Assembly (NCBI GenBank): GCA_946885915.1
Contig: CAMPHF010000002.1
Span: 186,001-250,000 of the forward strand
Direction of reading: 5' to 3'
From: an uncultured Idiomarina sp.
GTDB taxonomy: Bacteria; Pseudomonadota; Gammaproteobacteria; Enterobacterales; Alteromonadaceae
Length of the DNA stretch: 64,000 nucleotides
The translations under genes were made by a program, and so were the position numbers. The notes under the pieces are model-generated. The model searched no databases and had not been told where the DNA came from. It saw only the letters and a program-made list of their open reading frames with translations. Within the stretch, counting starts at the first letter, position 1; every line of letters starts with the position of its first letter. This document shows positions 18,577-28,550 of the stretch, in pieces.

Positions 18577-20784
18577 ATGACAAGCCCCGATATTAAGCAC
18601 CCATTGCTGGCCGAATTGAACGACAAGCAAAGTGCTGCTGTGGCGGCGTCAGAACGCCATATGTTGGTGCTAGCGGGTGCGGGCAGTGGTAAAACACGCG
18701 TGCTAGTGCATCGGATTGCGTGGCTATTACAACAACGGCAGCTGTCACCTTTTAGTATTTTAGCGGTCACCTTTACCAATAAAGCGGCGGCGGAAATGCG
18801 CGGCCGGATTGAGCAGTTAATGGGCAGCTCAGTAAGGGCGATGTGGATAGGCACCTTCCACGGCTTAGCTCACCGCTTATTGCGGGCACATTACATGGAT
18901 GTAAAGTTGCCGCAAAACTTTCAGATTTTAGATGCCGACGACCAACAACGCCTGATCAAACGCATTATTCGCGGCATGAATTTAGACGAGAAGCGCTGGC
19001 CCGCCAAACAAGCCTCTTGGTATATCAATGGCAAAAAAGACGAGGGCTTGCGAGCGCAGCATATTGACCCACAAGATCTGACCGAGCGCACCTTGCAAGA
19101 AATTTATGCCGGCTATCAAGATGCTTGTGACCGCGCCGGCTTAGTCGACTTTGCCGAGCTGCTACTGCGCGCCCATGAACTGTTGCGGGATAACAAACTG
19201 GTGCGCGAGCATTACCAGCGCCGGTTCCGACATATTTTGGTGGACGAATTTCAAGATACCAACGCCATTCAGTATGCCTGGATACAACTATTATCCGGCG
19301 TGAAAGAAGCAACCGATCATGTAAATTACGTCACCATTGTGGGCGACGACGACCAATCGATTTATGGCTGGCGCGGTGCCAAAGTGGAAAATATTCAGCA
19401 GTTTCTGCGTGATTATCCAGGCGCCGAAACCATTCGCTTAGAGCAAAACTACCGCTCCACCAGCACTATTCTGAACGCGGCTAATGCGGTCATTGCCAAC
19501 AATAGCGACAGGCTCGGTAAAGATTTATGGACCGACGACAATGCGGGCGAAGCCATTGATATTTATGCGGCTTACAACGAACTCGATGAAGCACGCTACA
19601 TCGTGCAGCGCATCAAAGGCTGGCACGAACAAGGCCACGCCTTCAGTGATGCCGCAATTTTATATCGCAGTAACGTGCAATCGCGGGTGCTTGAGCAAGA
19701 GTTAATCAGCGCCCAGGTGCCCTACCGCATTTACGGTGGGCTGCGCTTCTTTGACCGCCAAGAGGTAAAAGACGCGCTGGCTTATTTACGCTTACTGGCC
19801 AATCGCGATGATGATGCCGCGCTTGAGCGCGTGATCAACACGCCCACTCGGGGCATTGGCGCACGCACCTTAGATATTATCCGCCAAGCCGCGCGGGAAA
19901 CCAGCTCCACCTTATGGACCAGTGCACGAACTCTAGTGCAAAACAACACCTTAAGTGGGCGCGCGCGAACCGCCGTGGCCGACTTTATGCAGCTGATTGA
20001 TAAATTGGAAGATGACACCGCAGAATTGGCGCTTGGCACCCAGGCCGATGAGGTGATTAAAAGCTCGGGCTTAATGGCGATGTATCAAGCAGAGAAAGGT
20101 GAAAAGGCCGAAACCCGAGTCGAAAACTTAAAAGAGTTAGTGAATGCCTGCGACCACTTCCGCGACCTCGACAGTGACGAGGACTTAACCCCATTGAATG
20201 CGTTTTTAGCCCATGCTGCGCTCGAATCCGGCGAAGAACAAGCCGACGAATTTCAAGATGCGGTGCAGTTGATGACCTTGCATAGTGCCAAAGGCTTGGA
20301 ATTCCCGCTGGTATTTATGGCCGGAGTTGAAGAAGGCATGTTTCCATCGCAACAGTCGATGGACGAAGCCGGCCGCTTAGAAGAAGAACGGCGGCTGTGT
20401 TATGTCGGCATGACGCGTGCCATGCGCAAGTTAGTGCTCACTTATGCGGAGCAGCGTCGAGTGTATGGCTCAGAGATGTTCCACAAGATCTCCCGATTTA
20501 TTGGCGAAATCCCTTCCGAGTATCTGCACCATGTACGTATGCAGCAACAAGTTGAGTGGGCGGATACCCAAGCGCGGGGGCGTTTCCATAGTGGCGCCAG
20601 CCATGAAACTTTCGTCGAGAGTGGCTTCTCACTCGGGCAGCGCGTACGCCATGTAAAATTTGGTGACGGCACCGTCTTAAATTACGAAGGTAGTGGCGCG
20701 CAAAGCCGAATTCAGGTTAATTTCGATGAGCTGGGGAGCAAATGGTTGGTGGTGGCCTATGCGCGCTTGGAGCCGATTTATTAA
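18577..20784 (+). CDS. uvrD: DNA helicase II UvrD
   Basis: The protein has 735 residues and is superfamily 1A. Walker A is GAGSGKT at 34-40; the Walker B motif lies in VDEFQDTN, with [13 protein letters not shown] as motif III, QNYRST as motif IV and [12 protein letters not shown] as motif V. The C-terminal Tudor-like tail ([19 protein letters not shown]) separates UvrD/PcrA from Rep. It unwinds DNA 3'-5' in nucleotide excision and mismatch repair. AAGGA lies upstream of the ATG, and a LexA-like box lies 59 bases further up. Its stop overlaps the next ATG by one base. Confidence 0.96.
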   Translation: MTSPDIKHPLLAELNDKQSAAVAASERHMLVLAGAGSGKTRVLVHRIAWLLQQRQLSPFSILAVTFTNKAAAEMRGRIEQLMGSSVRAMWIGTFHGLAHRLLRAHYMDVKLPQNFQILDADDQQRLIKRIIRGMNLDEKRWPAKQASWYINGKKDEGLRAQHIDPQDLTERTLQEIYAGYQDACDRAGLVDFAELLLRAHELLRDNKLVREHYQRRFRHILVDEFQDTNAIQYAWIQLLSGVKEATDHVNYVTIVGDDDQSIYGWRGAKVENIQQFLRDYPGAETIRLEQNYRSTSTILNAANAVIANNSDRLGKDLWTDDNAGEAIDIYAAYNELDEARYIVQRIKGWHEQGHAFSDAAILYRSNVQSRVLEQELISAQVPYRIYGGLRFFDRQEVKDALAYLRLLANRDDDAALERVINTPTRGIGARTLDIIRQAARETSSTLWTSARTLVQNNTLSGRARTAVADFMQLIDKLEDDTAELALGTQADEVIKSSGLMAMYQAEKGEKAETRVENLKELVNACDHFRDLDSDEDLTPLNAFLAHAALESGEEQADEFQDAVQLMTLHSAKGLEFPLVFMAGVEEGMFPSQQSMDEAGRLEEERRLCYVGMTRAMRKLVLTYAEQRRVYGSEMFHKISRFIGEIPSEYLHHVRMQQQVEWADTQARGRFHSGASHETFVESGFSLGQRVRHVKFGDGTVLNYEGSGAQSRIQVNFDELGSKWLVVAYARLEPIY

Positions 20785-21059
20785 TGGCGTGGTTTGTGTA
20801 CGTGTTGCAGTGTGCCGATGATACCTTGTACACTGGCATTACCACCGATGTCGAACGGCGCTTACACGAGCACAACTGTGATGACCGAAAGGCGGCGCGC
20901 TACACCCGTAGCCGCCGTCCGTTGCAATTATTTTATCAAGAAACCTGTGCCGATCGTGCCGCTGCCGCGCGCCGCGAATATCAGTTAAAACAACTCTCGC
21001 GGCCCGCTAAACTGCAGCTTAAGTTGGACTCAGCCGACGTTGGCGCTGCTGATGAATAA
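20784..21059 (+). CDS. GIY-YIG domain protein (UPF0213/YhbQ type)
   Basis: This is a 91-residue single-domain protein starting at 20784 in a TAATG overlap with uvrD. The GIY-YIG core reads [16 protein letters not shown], with YTGIT as the second motif, then the arginine helix RRLHEHN and the C-terminal glutamate helix RREYQLKQL. It is the stand-alone nuclease-like family seen across bacteria, whose cellular role is unsettled. Co-transcription with uvrD suggests a DNA-linked job. Its last 41 bases overlap the 3' end of rarD on the opposite strand. Confidence 0.88.
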   Translation: MAWFVYVLQCADDTLYTGITTDVERRLHEHNCDDRKAARYTRSRRPLQLFYQETCADRAAAARREYQLKQLSRPAKLQLKLDSADVGAADE

Positions 21060-21927
21060 GCGAATCGACGCTGTAAATAGCCAGCGCGGTCCAGATGATC
21101 ACGAAGGTTACCAGCTTATCCGCCGCTAATGGCTCGTCGTACACCAGCACCGCTAGAATAAACATCAGGCTGGGGCCAATGTATTGGAAGAACCCTAAGG
21201 TAGAATAGCGAATACGCTGTGCTGCCGCGGTGAAACATAAAAGTGGCACGGTCGTTACCACTCCTGCCGCCACCAACAACGCATTTAAGCTCCAACTATT
21301 AAGCATTAAATTGCTACTGGTCGACTCGGCAAAACCCAGCATATACACCAGTACCGCCGGCAACAGAATTAAGGTTTCTAACCATAACCCGGTAATAGAA
21401 TCGACTGGCAAGCGTTTGCGAATAGCGCCATAAATCGCAAAGCTAAACGCCAGAATAAGCGCTACCCAAGGCACCGAACCAAAAGATACGATCTGAATAA
21501 GCACCCCAGTGACTGCCAGCGCTATGGCCACCAATTGCATACGCCGCATTCTTTCGCCGAAGAACAACATACCAATCGCGACGTTCAGCAGCGGGTTAAT
21601 GTAGTAGCCCAAACTGGCATCCAAAATATGATTGTTATTCACAGCCCAAATGAACAGCCACCAGTTACCGCCTAATAGCAAAGTCGCCAACACCAGTCGC
21701 AGCATGTGCGACGGATTACGCAACACCGGCAAAATACGATTGAGACGACCTAAGCCAGCCATCAACACCAACACAATCAAGAACGCCCAGATAATGCGAT
21801 GGGCAAGAATCTCGAGTGCAGGTACATGAGTGAGTAGTTTGAAATAGACGGGCGCAATACCCCACATGGTGTAAGCAGCAATCGCAAAGAATACACCTTG
21901 GCGGGCGCGTACGGCTTCATCGGTCAT
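21019..21927 (-). CDS. rarD: RarD-type EamA/DMT transporter
   Basis: This is a 302-residue membrane protein with ten predicted helices in two EamA repeats. The N-terminal [20 protein letters not shown] and the [27 protein letters not shown] block are typical of RarD. The gene name comes from chloramphenicol sensitivity, but the transported solute is unknown. AAGGAT precedes the ATG. It is transcribed away from recQ and runs 41 bases into the GIY-YIG gene. Confidence 0.9.
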   Translation of the reverse strand: MTDEAVRARQGVFFAIAAYTMWGIAPVYFKLLTHVPALEILAHRIIWAFLIVLVLMAGLGRLNRILPVLRNPSHMLRLVLATLLLGGNWWLFIWAVNNNHILDASLGYYINPLLNVAIGMLFFGERMRRMQLVAIALAVTGVLIQIVSFGSVPWVALILAFSFAIYGAIRKRLPVDSITGLWLETLILLPAVLVYMLGFAESTSSNLMLNSWSLNALLVAAGVVTTVPLLCFTAAAQRIRYSTLGFFQYIGPSLMFILAVLVYDEPLAADKLVTFVIIWTALAIYSVDSLIHQQRQRRLSPT

Positions 21928-22088
21928 GACAACAATCCTTGTGGATTATGGTTAGCAACAAGATGTCAGCAAACCGCCTCATTGGAGCCCGAAAATATCG
22001 GAAATTTGGTCATGGCGGTGGTGCTTCGGGACAGGGATGCATACAATAGAGCCTGCACCCAATTGAAGTCAATGAGACCCGAGTCGAG

Positions 22089-23912
22089 ATGTCCGCACCC
22101 CTACCCACAGCGCTGTCAAAAATCCTTGCCGAAACCTTCGGCTTCAAGACGCTGCGCGAGGGCCAAGCGGAAGTCATTGCAGCTGCTCAACAACAACGCG
22201 ATAGCATGGTACTGATGCCCACCGGCGGCGGTAAATCCTTGTGTTATCAGTTGCCGGCATTACTAACCGATGGGCTTACGCTGGTCATTTCCCCGCTCAT
22301 TAGCCTGATGCAAGATCAGGTCGAAGCGCTGCAAGCCATGGGCGTGCCTGCGGCTGCTTGGCATGGCGGACTGGCACCTGAACAAAGCCAGCAATTATTA
22401 CAAGCATTGCAACAACAGCAAGTGAAGCTCTTATATGTCAGCCCTGAACGCGCACTTATGCCGTTTTTCTTGCAACAATTACAAAGCTTGCCGGTTGATC
22501 TGATTGCGATTGACGAAGCCCATTGTATTTCCCAGTGGGGTCATGATTTCCGCCCCGAATATGGGCAATTGTTGCAACTGCGCGAGGCGCTGCCACAGGC
22601 ACCCATGATGGCGCTCACGGCCACCGCAGATGCCGCCACTCAAGCCGATATTCAAGCCCGGTTACAATTGCGCGAACCACTCGTCTACAGAGGCTCATTC
22701 GACCGGCCCAATATTCGCTACTTGGTGGAAGAAAAATTCAAACCGCAAAAGCAACTGCGGGACTATGTCAAACGCCAACGCGGTGCCTCAGGCATTGTCT
22801 ATTGCTCCAGTCGCAAACGCGTGGAAGAGCTCGCTGAACGCTTGCAAGCCGATGGTTTGCGCGCTGCCCCCTACCATGCGGGCTTAGAGCACCATGTGCG
22901 GGAAGCTACCTTACGTGGCTTCGTGCGCGATGATATTGATGTGGTGGTTGCCACCGTCGCGTTTGGGATGGGGATTAACAAGCCAAACGTGCGCTTTGTG
23001 GTGCATTTTGATGTGCCACGCAGTGTCGAGGCTTATTATCAGGAAACTGGCCGCGCCGGCCGCGACGGCTTACCCGCTGAAGCCGTTTTACTTTACGACC
23101 CCGCTGATGCCAACTGGGTGAAGCGTATGATCGATGAGCAGCAAGACCAAGATCGACGCCGCATTGAACAGCAAAAATTTCACGCCATGCAAGCCATGGC
23201 CGAAGCACAAACCTGCCGCCGTTTGGTGCTTTTGAACTACTTTAACGAATACCGCGAACAAGCCTGCGGCAACTGCGATATGTGCCTGAATCCACCACAA
23301 CAATACGACGGCACCACGGATGCCCAAAAGGCGCTGTCCTGTGTGTATCGCGTGCAACAGCAGTTTGGCATGAACCATGTCATTGATGTGTTGCGCGGCA
23401 GTCAGTCGCAACGCTTGCTAGAGCTGGGCCACGATCAACTCTCTACGTTTGGAATTGGCGCTGAGCATAGCCATGAATACTGGCAGTCGGTGCTGCGCCA
23501 GCTGATTCATCGGGGGTTGTTGATTCAGAATATTCAACGCTTCGCGGCACTTGAGCTTACCGCGGCGGCGCGCCCGGTGTTAAAAGGTGAAGTGGCGCTG
23601 CAGCTGGCGCAACCGCGCTTACAGGTGACCGGCAAAACCCGGGTCGCCGACCGTGGCGACTATGACAAAGTGTTATTCCGGCGGTTGCGCGTGCTGCGTA
23701 AAAGTATTGCCGACGCTGCCGAGGTTCCGCCTTTTGTGGTATTCAACGACAGCACTTTAGTTGAAATGGCACAGCGCTACCCTACCACCGCCGAACAACT
23801 TCTTAGCATTAGTGGCGTCGGGCAAACCAAGCTTGACCGTTATGGCTTTGAATTTTTAGCTGCCATTACAAGTTATCTGGACAGCGGTGCCGAAGTCAGT
23901 CTAATGTCTTAA
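22089..23912 (+). CDS. recQ: ATP-dependent DNA helicase RecQ
   Basis: The protein has 607 residues. Walker A is PTGGGKS (44-50), the DEAH box is at 142-145 and is followed by CISQWGHDFRPEY. The zinc cysteines lie in CRRLVLLNYF and CGNCDMC. A winged helix and an HRDC domain (TLVEMAQRYPTTAEQLLSISGVGQTKLDRYG) end the protein. It unwinds 3'-5' in recombination restart and RecF-pathway repair. The 161-base gap to rarD must hold both promoters; a TACAAT at 22042-22047 is a possible recQ -10. One base separates its stop from the next start. Confidence 0.96.
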   Translation: MSAPLPTALSKILAETFGFKTLREGQAEVIAAAQQQRDSMVLMPTGGGKSLCYQLPALLTDGLTLVISPLISLMQDQVEALQAMGVPAAAWHGGLAPEQSQQLLQALQQQQVKLLYVSPERALMPFFLQQLQSLPVDLIAIDEAHCISQWGHDFRPEYGQLLQLREALPQAPMMALTATADAATQADIQARLQLREPLVYRGSFDRPNIRYLVEEKFKPQKQLRDYVKRQRGASGIVYCSSRKRVEELAERLQADGLRAAPYHAGLEHHVREATLRGFVRDDIDVVVATVAFGMGINKPNVRFVVHFDVPRSVEAYYQETGRAGRDGLPAEAVLLYDPADANWVKRMIDEQQDQDRRRIEQQKFHAMQAMAEAQTCRRLVLLNYFNEYREQACGNCDMCLNPPQQYDGTTDAQKALSCVYRVQQQFGMNHVIDVLRGSQSQRLLELGHDQLSTFGIGAEHSHEYWQSVLRQLIHRGLLIQNIQRFAALELTAAARPVLKGEVALQLAQPRLQVTGKTRVADRGDYDKVLFRRLRVLRKSIADAAEVPPFVVFNDSTLVEMAQRYPTTAEQLLSISGVGQTKLDRYGFEFLAAITSYLDSGAEVSLMS

Positions 23913-23913
23913 T

Positions 23914-26802
23914 ATGCAAAGACAATTTGATCGGCTGCTCGAATTGGCAACGCCTTTTGTTGCAGCTTTTTTCGTCATAATGACTGTGTTTACTAGCACC
24001 GCGATGGCTAAGCCGCTGACGCTGGTGTCGTTGAGTGCAGACACCGAGCAACTGCAACTTAATTCGCAGTTGGGCTATCAGCTGGCTGCACCCCAAGTAA
24101 GCTGGGATTTACTGGCCGCTCAACGTCAGCAAGAAAACTGGTATGCCACTGACGAGTTGCAGCAACTGCTGCAACAACCTGATGAGCGCGAGCTATGGGC
24201 TCGAGTACAACTGTTTCAACGCAACTCGCCACAGCAAGACTATGTATTGCACATTAATGACCTATTTGTCAGCGATGTCAGCTTGTACCTACTCGATGCC
24301 AACAATCGACTGGTGTTGCAACACAATTACCAACTACAAACACCATTAACAGCACGCCATATTGCTTCTGAACAGCCGGTGTTGCATTTACAAATCCCTA
24401 ATCGTGAAATACATACACTGTATCTGCGACTCGGCTCTCACGGTCAGCAAGTTCCGCAAATTACCTTGTTTAAACACGATGCATTCTGGCTCCAACAACA
24501 AACCTACGACATCGCCCAAGGCATTGTGCTTGGCGTGTTGCTGATGCTGAGCCTGGCTGCAGGCTTATGGGCCTGGCGCAGCCAAGATAGCGTGCTCGCT
24601 AGCTTTGCGACCGCTAGCTTACTATTCGCACTGTCGATTAGCTTACATACCGGGGTATTCACTCGCTATCTGCTCCCACATTATCCGGCGCAGGCGCTGC
24701 TGTGGTTAGCCCCCGTCCAACTCGCTTTGCTCACCGCACTGGCGTGGCTATGGGCGGCTTGGATCAAACAACGCCGGGGACGTGCGCTCGATCAGCAGGT
24801 CGCACGTGGAATGACGCTGGCTTTACTCCTAATCAGTGCCATCAGCATTTGGTTGCCGCCGTCACTATCGACCACCTTACTGTGGTGGAGCACAGTCACC
24901 CTGGGGGTTGCTAGTGTGGTATCGCAATGGCTAGGTGCGCGCCAACATTGGAATTACACCCGCATTATTCTCTTGAGTGGCTGGGCGCTTACCTGGTGCA
25001 GCCTGATGCTACTCAATCATCCAGCCTACAGTGCCTGGTGGAGCGGTTGGCCCGGGGTCAAAATTTATGCCGCTGCGGCTGGCGGCCTGATGCTCATTGT
25101 GAGCGTGCTCGAATTGCAACGCGGCCAACGCCTCTGGCGACGCTGGCGAGGCCTTCGCCAGCGCGCCAGACAACTTCGCCAGCAACTGCAACGGCTATTT
25201 AAAGAAAGCGGTGAGGGCTGGTTTCGTGCCGATACTCAAGGGCAATGGCAGAGCGTCAATCCGCCCTTACTGAGCATCTTAAAAGCGCGCTCACGGCGAG
25301 AGCTAATGCAATTTATGCCCGCCATGACCAGCTTACTAGGTGAGCATGAAGGCCGTTTTGACTTAATTCTGAGCCAGCTAAAGCAAGGCCAGCAATGGCA
25401 ACATATCGTCGCTATTAAACGCCGTGATGGCAGTCAAATTTGGCTCGACCTTCGGCTCTTTATGCTACCCGATGAACGCGGCATTGGCGGCCGCTGCACC
25501 GATGTTACCAAGCGTATAGAAGCAGAAATTCATCTGGATTTTTTAACCCAACATGATCGGATTACCGGCCTGCTAAACCAACGAGCACTGCTGCGGAGCG
25601 CCGAAAAGCCATTACAGCAAAGACAGAAACTCAGTTTGTTGGTGATTGAACTCAACGAACTCGAGCGAATTCAGCAGCAAACCTCAACCGATGTCACTGA
25701 TCAGTTGCTATTACAACTGGCGCTAAGTTTACGTCAATTAGTCAACGCTCAAACGCGACTCGGCCGACTTGATCATCAGCAACTGGGCGCGGTGATATTC
25801 GATGACGAACAAGCCGCTTACGCACTCGCATTTAGGCTGCAACAACAAATTCGAGAATTTCGGTATAACTGGCAAGGCCGAACTTTTAGCGTGAGCTGCC
25901 AAATCGGCATCTGCCAAGCGCAACCCGATACCTTTGGGGTTGAAACTTTACTTCGCCAAGCCCAACATGCGGTGCGTCTGGCGCGTCAGCAAGGCGAGTT
26001 CAGTATTCACAGTTTTAGTGTCGATGATCAGCGCCGCTTATTAAGCCGGTCGGATGAGGATTGGCGTACGCAATTGAACAGCGCCATGACTTATGACCGT
26101 TGGCAACTTTACCAACAACCTATTGTCGCGCTGCGTGACGACGATTTGCATTATTACGAAGTGTTGCTGCGGTTACCACGCAGTGATGGCACGCTTGCCT
26201 CCCCGGCGCAGTTTTTGCCGACTGCGGAGCGGACCGGGATGACGTCTCGGATCGATAAATGGTTACTGCAACGGGTATTGCAAACTCTTGGCGAACATCC
26301 TGCTGAGCGCGCACGACTGGCCCGCTGCCACGTCAATATCCATCCCAGCACCTTGCAAGACCCAGACTTTGTGATGTGGTTAGAACAACTCTTAATTACG
26401 CACCAAGTGCGGCCAGCACAGCTTGCACTTGAAGTGGCCGAAACTGACCTCAGCCACTATTTTGATATCTGCCACAAAACCTTCCAAACCCTGAATAAAT
26501 TGGGCGTTGTAACGGTTCTCGATGGCTATGGCAGTGGGTTTAATTCTTTTAATTTGTTACGCCAACTGCCAATCCAGCAAGTGAAAGTGAATCGCTTTTG
26601 GGTGCAAGACATGCTGATTGATAAGCTCGATGCTGAACTGGTCGCAACCGCGGTGCGGCTCGCTCAATTACAAGGCCTTGAGACCTGTGTGGTGGGCGTA
26701 GAAGTAGATGAGGTGCGCCGCAAAATTGCGGCGCTACAGGTTGATTATATGCAAGGTTTTATTACCGGCGCACCCAGCCGTTGGCAGCTGGTGACACCAT
26801 AG
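23914..26802 (+). CDS. 7TMR-DISM/PAS membrane protein with degenerate GGDEF and EAL domains
   Basis: The protein has 962 residues. A signal segment (about 12-32) leads into an extracytoplasmic DISMED2-like beta domain (about 60-190), seven predicted helices (about 198-400), a coiled coil, a PAS-like domain (about 428-535), a GGDEF fold (about 545-700) and an EAL fold (about 715-955). The GGDEF signature is replaced by DHQQL (620-624), so cyclase activity is not expected. In the EAL domain E749, N808, E840, D870, K891 and Q947 are kept, but the second metal Asp is Gly871, the later Asp is Asn893 and the AEG glutamate is Val927. I infer a sensor or c-di-GMP-binding scaffold rather than an enzyme. 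It starts 2 bases after recQ, so the two may be co-transcribed. Confidence 0.88.
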   Translation: MQRQFDRLLELATPFVAAFFVIMTVFTSTAMAKPLTLVSLSADTEQLQLNSQLGYQLAAPQVSWDLLAAQRQQENWYATDELQQLLQQPDERELWARVQLFQRNSPQQDYVLHINDLFVSDVSLYLLDANNRLVLQHNYQLQTPLTARHIASEQPVLHLQIPNREIHTLYLRLGSHGQQVPQITLFKHDAFWLQQQTYDIAQGIVLGVLLMLSLAAGLWAWRSQDSVLASFATASLLFALSISLHTGVFTRYLLPHYPAQALLWLAPVQLALLTALAWLWAAWIKQRRGRALDQQVARGMTLALLLISAISIWLPPSLSTTLLWWSTVTLGVASVVSQWLGARQHWNYTRIILLSGWALTWCSLMLLNHPAYSAWWSGWPGVKIYAAAAGGLMLIVSVLELQRGQRLWRRWRGLRQRARQLRQQLQRLFKESGEGWFRADTQGQWQSVNPPLLSILKARSRRELMQFMPAMTSLLGEHEGRFDLILSQLKQGQQWQHIVAIKRRDGSQIWLDLRLFMLPDERGIGGRCTDVTKRIEAEIHLDFLTQHDRITGLLNQRALLRSAEKPLQQRQKLSLLVIELNELERIQQQTSTDVTDQLLLQLALSLRQLVNAQTRLGRLDHQQLGAVIFDDEQAAYALAFRLQQQIREFRYNWQGRTFSVSCQIGICQAQPDTFGVETLLRQAQHAVRLARQQGEFSIHSFSVDDQRRLLSRSDEDWRTQLNSAMTYDRWQLYQQPIVALRDDDLHYYEVLLRLPRSDGTLASPAQFLPTAERTGMTSRIDKWLLQRVLQTLGEHPAERARLARCHVNIHPSTLQDPDFVMWLEQLLITHQVRPAQLALEVAETDLSHYFDICHKTFQTLNKLGVVTVLDGYGSGFNSFNLLRQLPIQQVKVNRFWVQDMLIDKLDAELVATAVRLAQLQGLETCVVGVEVDEVRRKIAALQVDYMQGFITGAPSRWQLVTP

Positions 26803-26815
26803 CCACTGCTCAGCA

Positions 26816-27439
26816 TTACGAGCTCGGCGTTAAATAAAACTGCCACAAGTCGGCCAGCACCGGCACCATTGACAGCACCAGTAGCAGCGCCATCGCAATA
26901 TTGAATAAGCGCTGCCAAAATGGCCGCGTCAGCACTTTACGCAACACCGAGCCGAAAACTAACCACACTCCCACGCAAGGGAACGCGACCAGTAAAAAGG
27001 CGCCACTGATACTAAGTACTTGCCACCAGGCGCTGGCATCGACCCGCGTAAAGGTGGCGATAGCACCTGATGCCATCACCCAAGCTTTACCGTTCACCCA
27101 TTGAAATAACGCCGCCTGTAAAAAGCTAAAGGGTTTGTGCTCGCCTTTCTCAATTGCTTTGGGTTCAGCAGTACCAATGCGCCAAGCCAACCACAACAAA
27201 TACAGTACGCCTAATACCTTAATCAGTTGATGAAGGTGCGGAAAACGCTCGAATACAACGCCAAAGCCAAGCCCAACCAGTAGCACCATAAACGGAAAGC
27301 CCAGACAAATACCGAGAAAATGCGGCATGCTGGCGCGAATACCGTAGTTCACCCCAGACGACATGATCATAATGTTATTGGGCCCGGGCGTGACCGTGGT
27401 GGAAAAGGCAAAAAACAGTACGGCAATAAAGAGTTCCAT
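26816..27439 (-). CDS. LysE/RhtB-family amino-acid exporter
   Basis: From the ATG at 27439 (MELFIAVLFF) the protein has 207 residues; the longer frame adds 11 hydrophilic residues and is less likely. Six predicted helices and the family motif TPGPNN near the N-terminus identify a LysE/RhtB exporter. FQWVNGKAWVMA in the middle is also typical. The family exports basic amino acids, homoserine or threonine; the solute here is unknown. It converges on the preceding gene with a 13-base gap. Confidence 0.9.
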   Translation of the reverse strand: MELFIAVLFFAFSTTVTPGPNNIMIMSSGVNYGIRASMPHFLGICLGFPFMVLLVGLGFGVVFERFPHLHQLIKVLGVLYLLWLAWRIGTAEPKAIEKGEHKPFSFLQAALFQWVNGKAWVMASGAIATFTRVDASAWWQVLSISGAFLLVAFPCVGVWLVFGSVLRKVLTRPFWQRLFNIAMALLLVLSMVPVLADLWQFYLTPSS

Positions 27440-27536
27440 CGAAGCCTCAAAATTGGGTAAAAAGTGAACCAAGTAGTCGTTAAGTTCACTATAGTTTAGT
27501 AACTATCATTATCTCAGCATAAATTGGGAGCGACCT

Positions 27537-28547
27537 ATGTTGCAATCAACATCTCGTTACAGCACCTATTCAATGGTAGCCGCGGCTATCGGCAGCTTGT
27601 GGCTGGCACCGGCTACTGCGCAAGCCAATATCAGCGTAGAAATAAAAGAATGGCAGGTGCCATGGGAGCAATCGCGCCCGCGCGACCCTTGGGCAATGCC
27701 CGATGGCACCGTGTGGTTTGTGGGCCAACGCAGTCATTATGCTGCTATTTTCGATCCTCAGGCTCAGCAATTTACTAAAATTGACTTACCCGAAGGGGCC
27801 GGCCCACATACGGTGATTGCCGATGAACGTGGTGCTTGGTACGCAGGCAATTTGAAAGCTCACATTGGCCTGATTAATCCTGACACCTACGCCATTACCC
27901 AATATGCCCCACCGGGTGATGGCCGTCGCGACGTGCACACGATGGATTTTAATAGCGACGGCCATATTTGGTTCACCGAACAAGGTGGTAACCGAATTGG
28001 TTTATTTAATCCAGACTCAGAACAATTCACCATGTACGACGTGCCCACCCAATATGCGCGGCCTTATGGGTTAGTGGTGCACAACGACCAACCCTGGGCC
28101 ACCTTGTTCGGCACCCATAAGCTAGCCACGGTAAGTGACGGTGAATTAGTGGAAATTGAATTACCGCGTGAGAGTGCGCGTCCGCGGCGATTGGCGGTTA
28201 CCGCCGATGGTATGGTCTGGTATGTCGACTATGCAGATGGTTACTTAGGCCGCTACAACCCGAATGACGAAGAAGTAAGCGAATGGCGTGCGCCAAGCGC
28301 TAAAGATTCGCGTCCCTATGGTATGGCTGCGGACAGCGAAGGTCGGTTATGGTTTGTAGAAACCAGCGTGCAGCCGAACCGGTTAGTGGGTTTCGATCCA
28401 GCCTCCAATGCTTACGTGGCGAATGTCGAAATTCCGAGCGGTGGCGGTAGCATCCGCCACATGTATTACGATGCCAATACCAATAGCATTTGGTTTGGCT
28501 CTGATGCCAACACAGTCGGGCAAGCTATCCTAACTGACAGCGAGTAA
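27537..28547 (+). CDS. Exported Vgb-like (streptogramin lyase-type) beta-propeller protein
   Basis: The protein has 336 residues. A signal peptide (about 1-30, cleavage after AQA) is followed by repeated blades of the form G-x-(I/V)-W-(F/Y)-x-x-x-x-x-x-x-(I/L)-G, e.g. GHIWFTEQGGNRIGLFNPD and GRLWFVETSVQPNRLVGFDP. This is the six/seven-bladed propeller of virginiamycin B lyase. Vgb itself is cytoplasmic and opens streptogramin B rings; the export signal and the partner gene argue for another role here. The stop is 3 bases before the CxxCH gene, so the two form an operon. Antibiotic resistance should not be assumed. Confidence 0.82.
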   Translation: MLQSTSRYSTYSMVAAAIGSLWLAPATAQANISVEIKEWQVPWEQSRPRDPWAMPDGTVWFVGQRSHYAAIFDPQAQQFTKIDLPEGAGPHTVIADERGAWYAGNLKAHIGLINPDTYAITQYAPPGDGRRDVHTMDFNSDGHIWFTEQGGNRIGLFNPDSEQFTMYDVPTQYARPYGLVVHNDQPWATLFGTHKLATVSDGELVEIELPRESARPRRLAVTADGMVWYVDYADGYLGRYNPNDEEVSEWRAPSAKDSRPYGMAADSEGRLWFVETSVQPNRLVGFDPASNAYVANVEIPSGGGSIRHMYYDANTNSIWFGSDANTVGQAILTDSE

Positions 28548-28550
28548 CCT

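Noticed and set aside
27537..28547. Virginiamycin B lyase as an antibiotic resistance gene
   Set aside because: The protein is exported and paired with a haem-motif protein; only the propeller fold is shared, so resistance is not supported.
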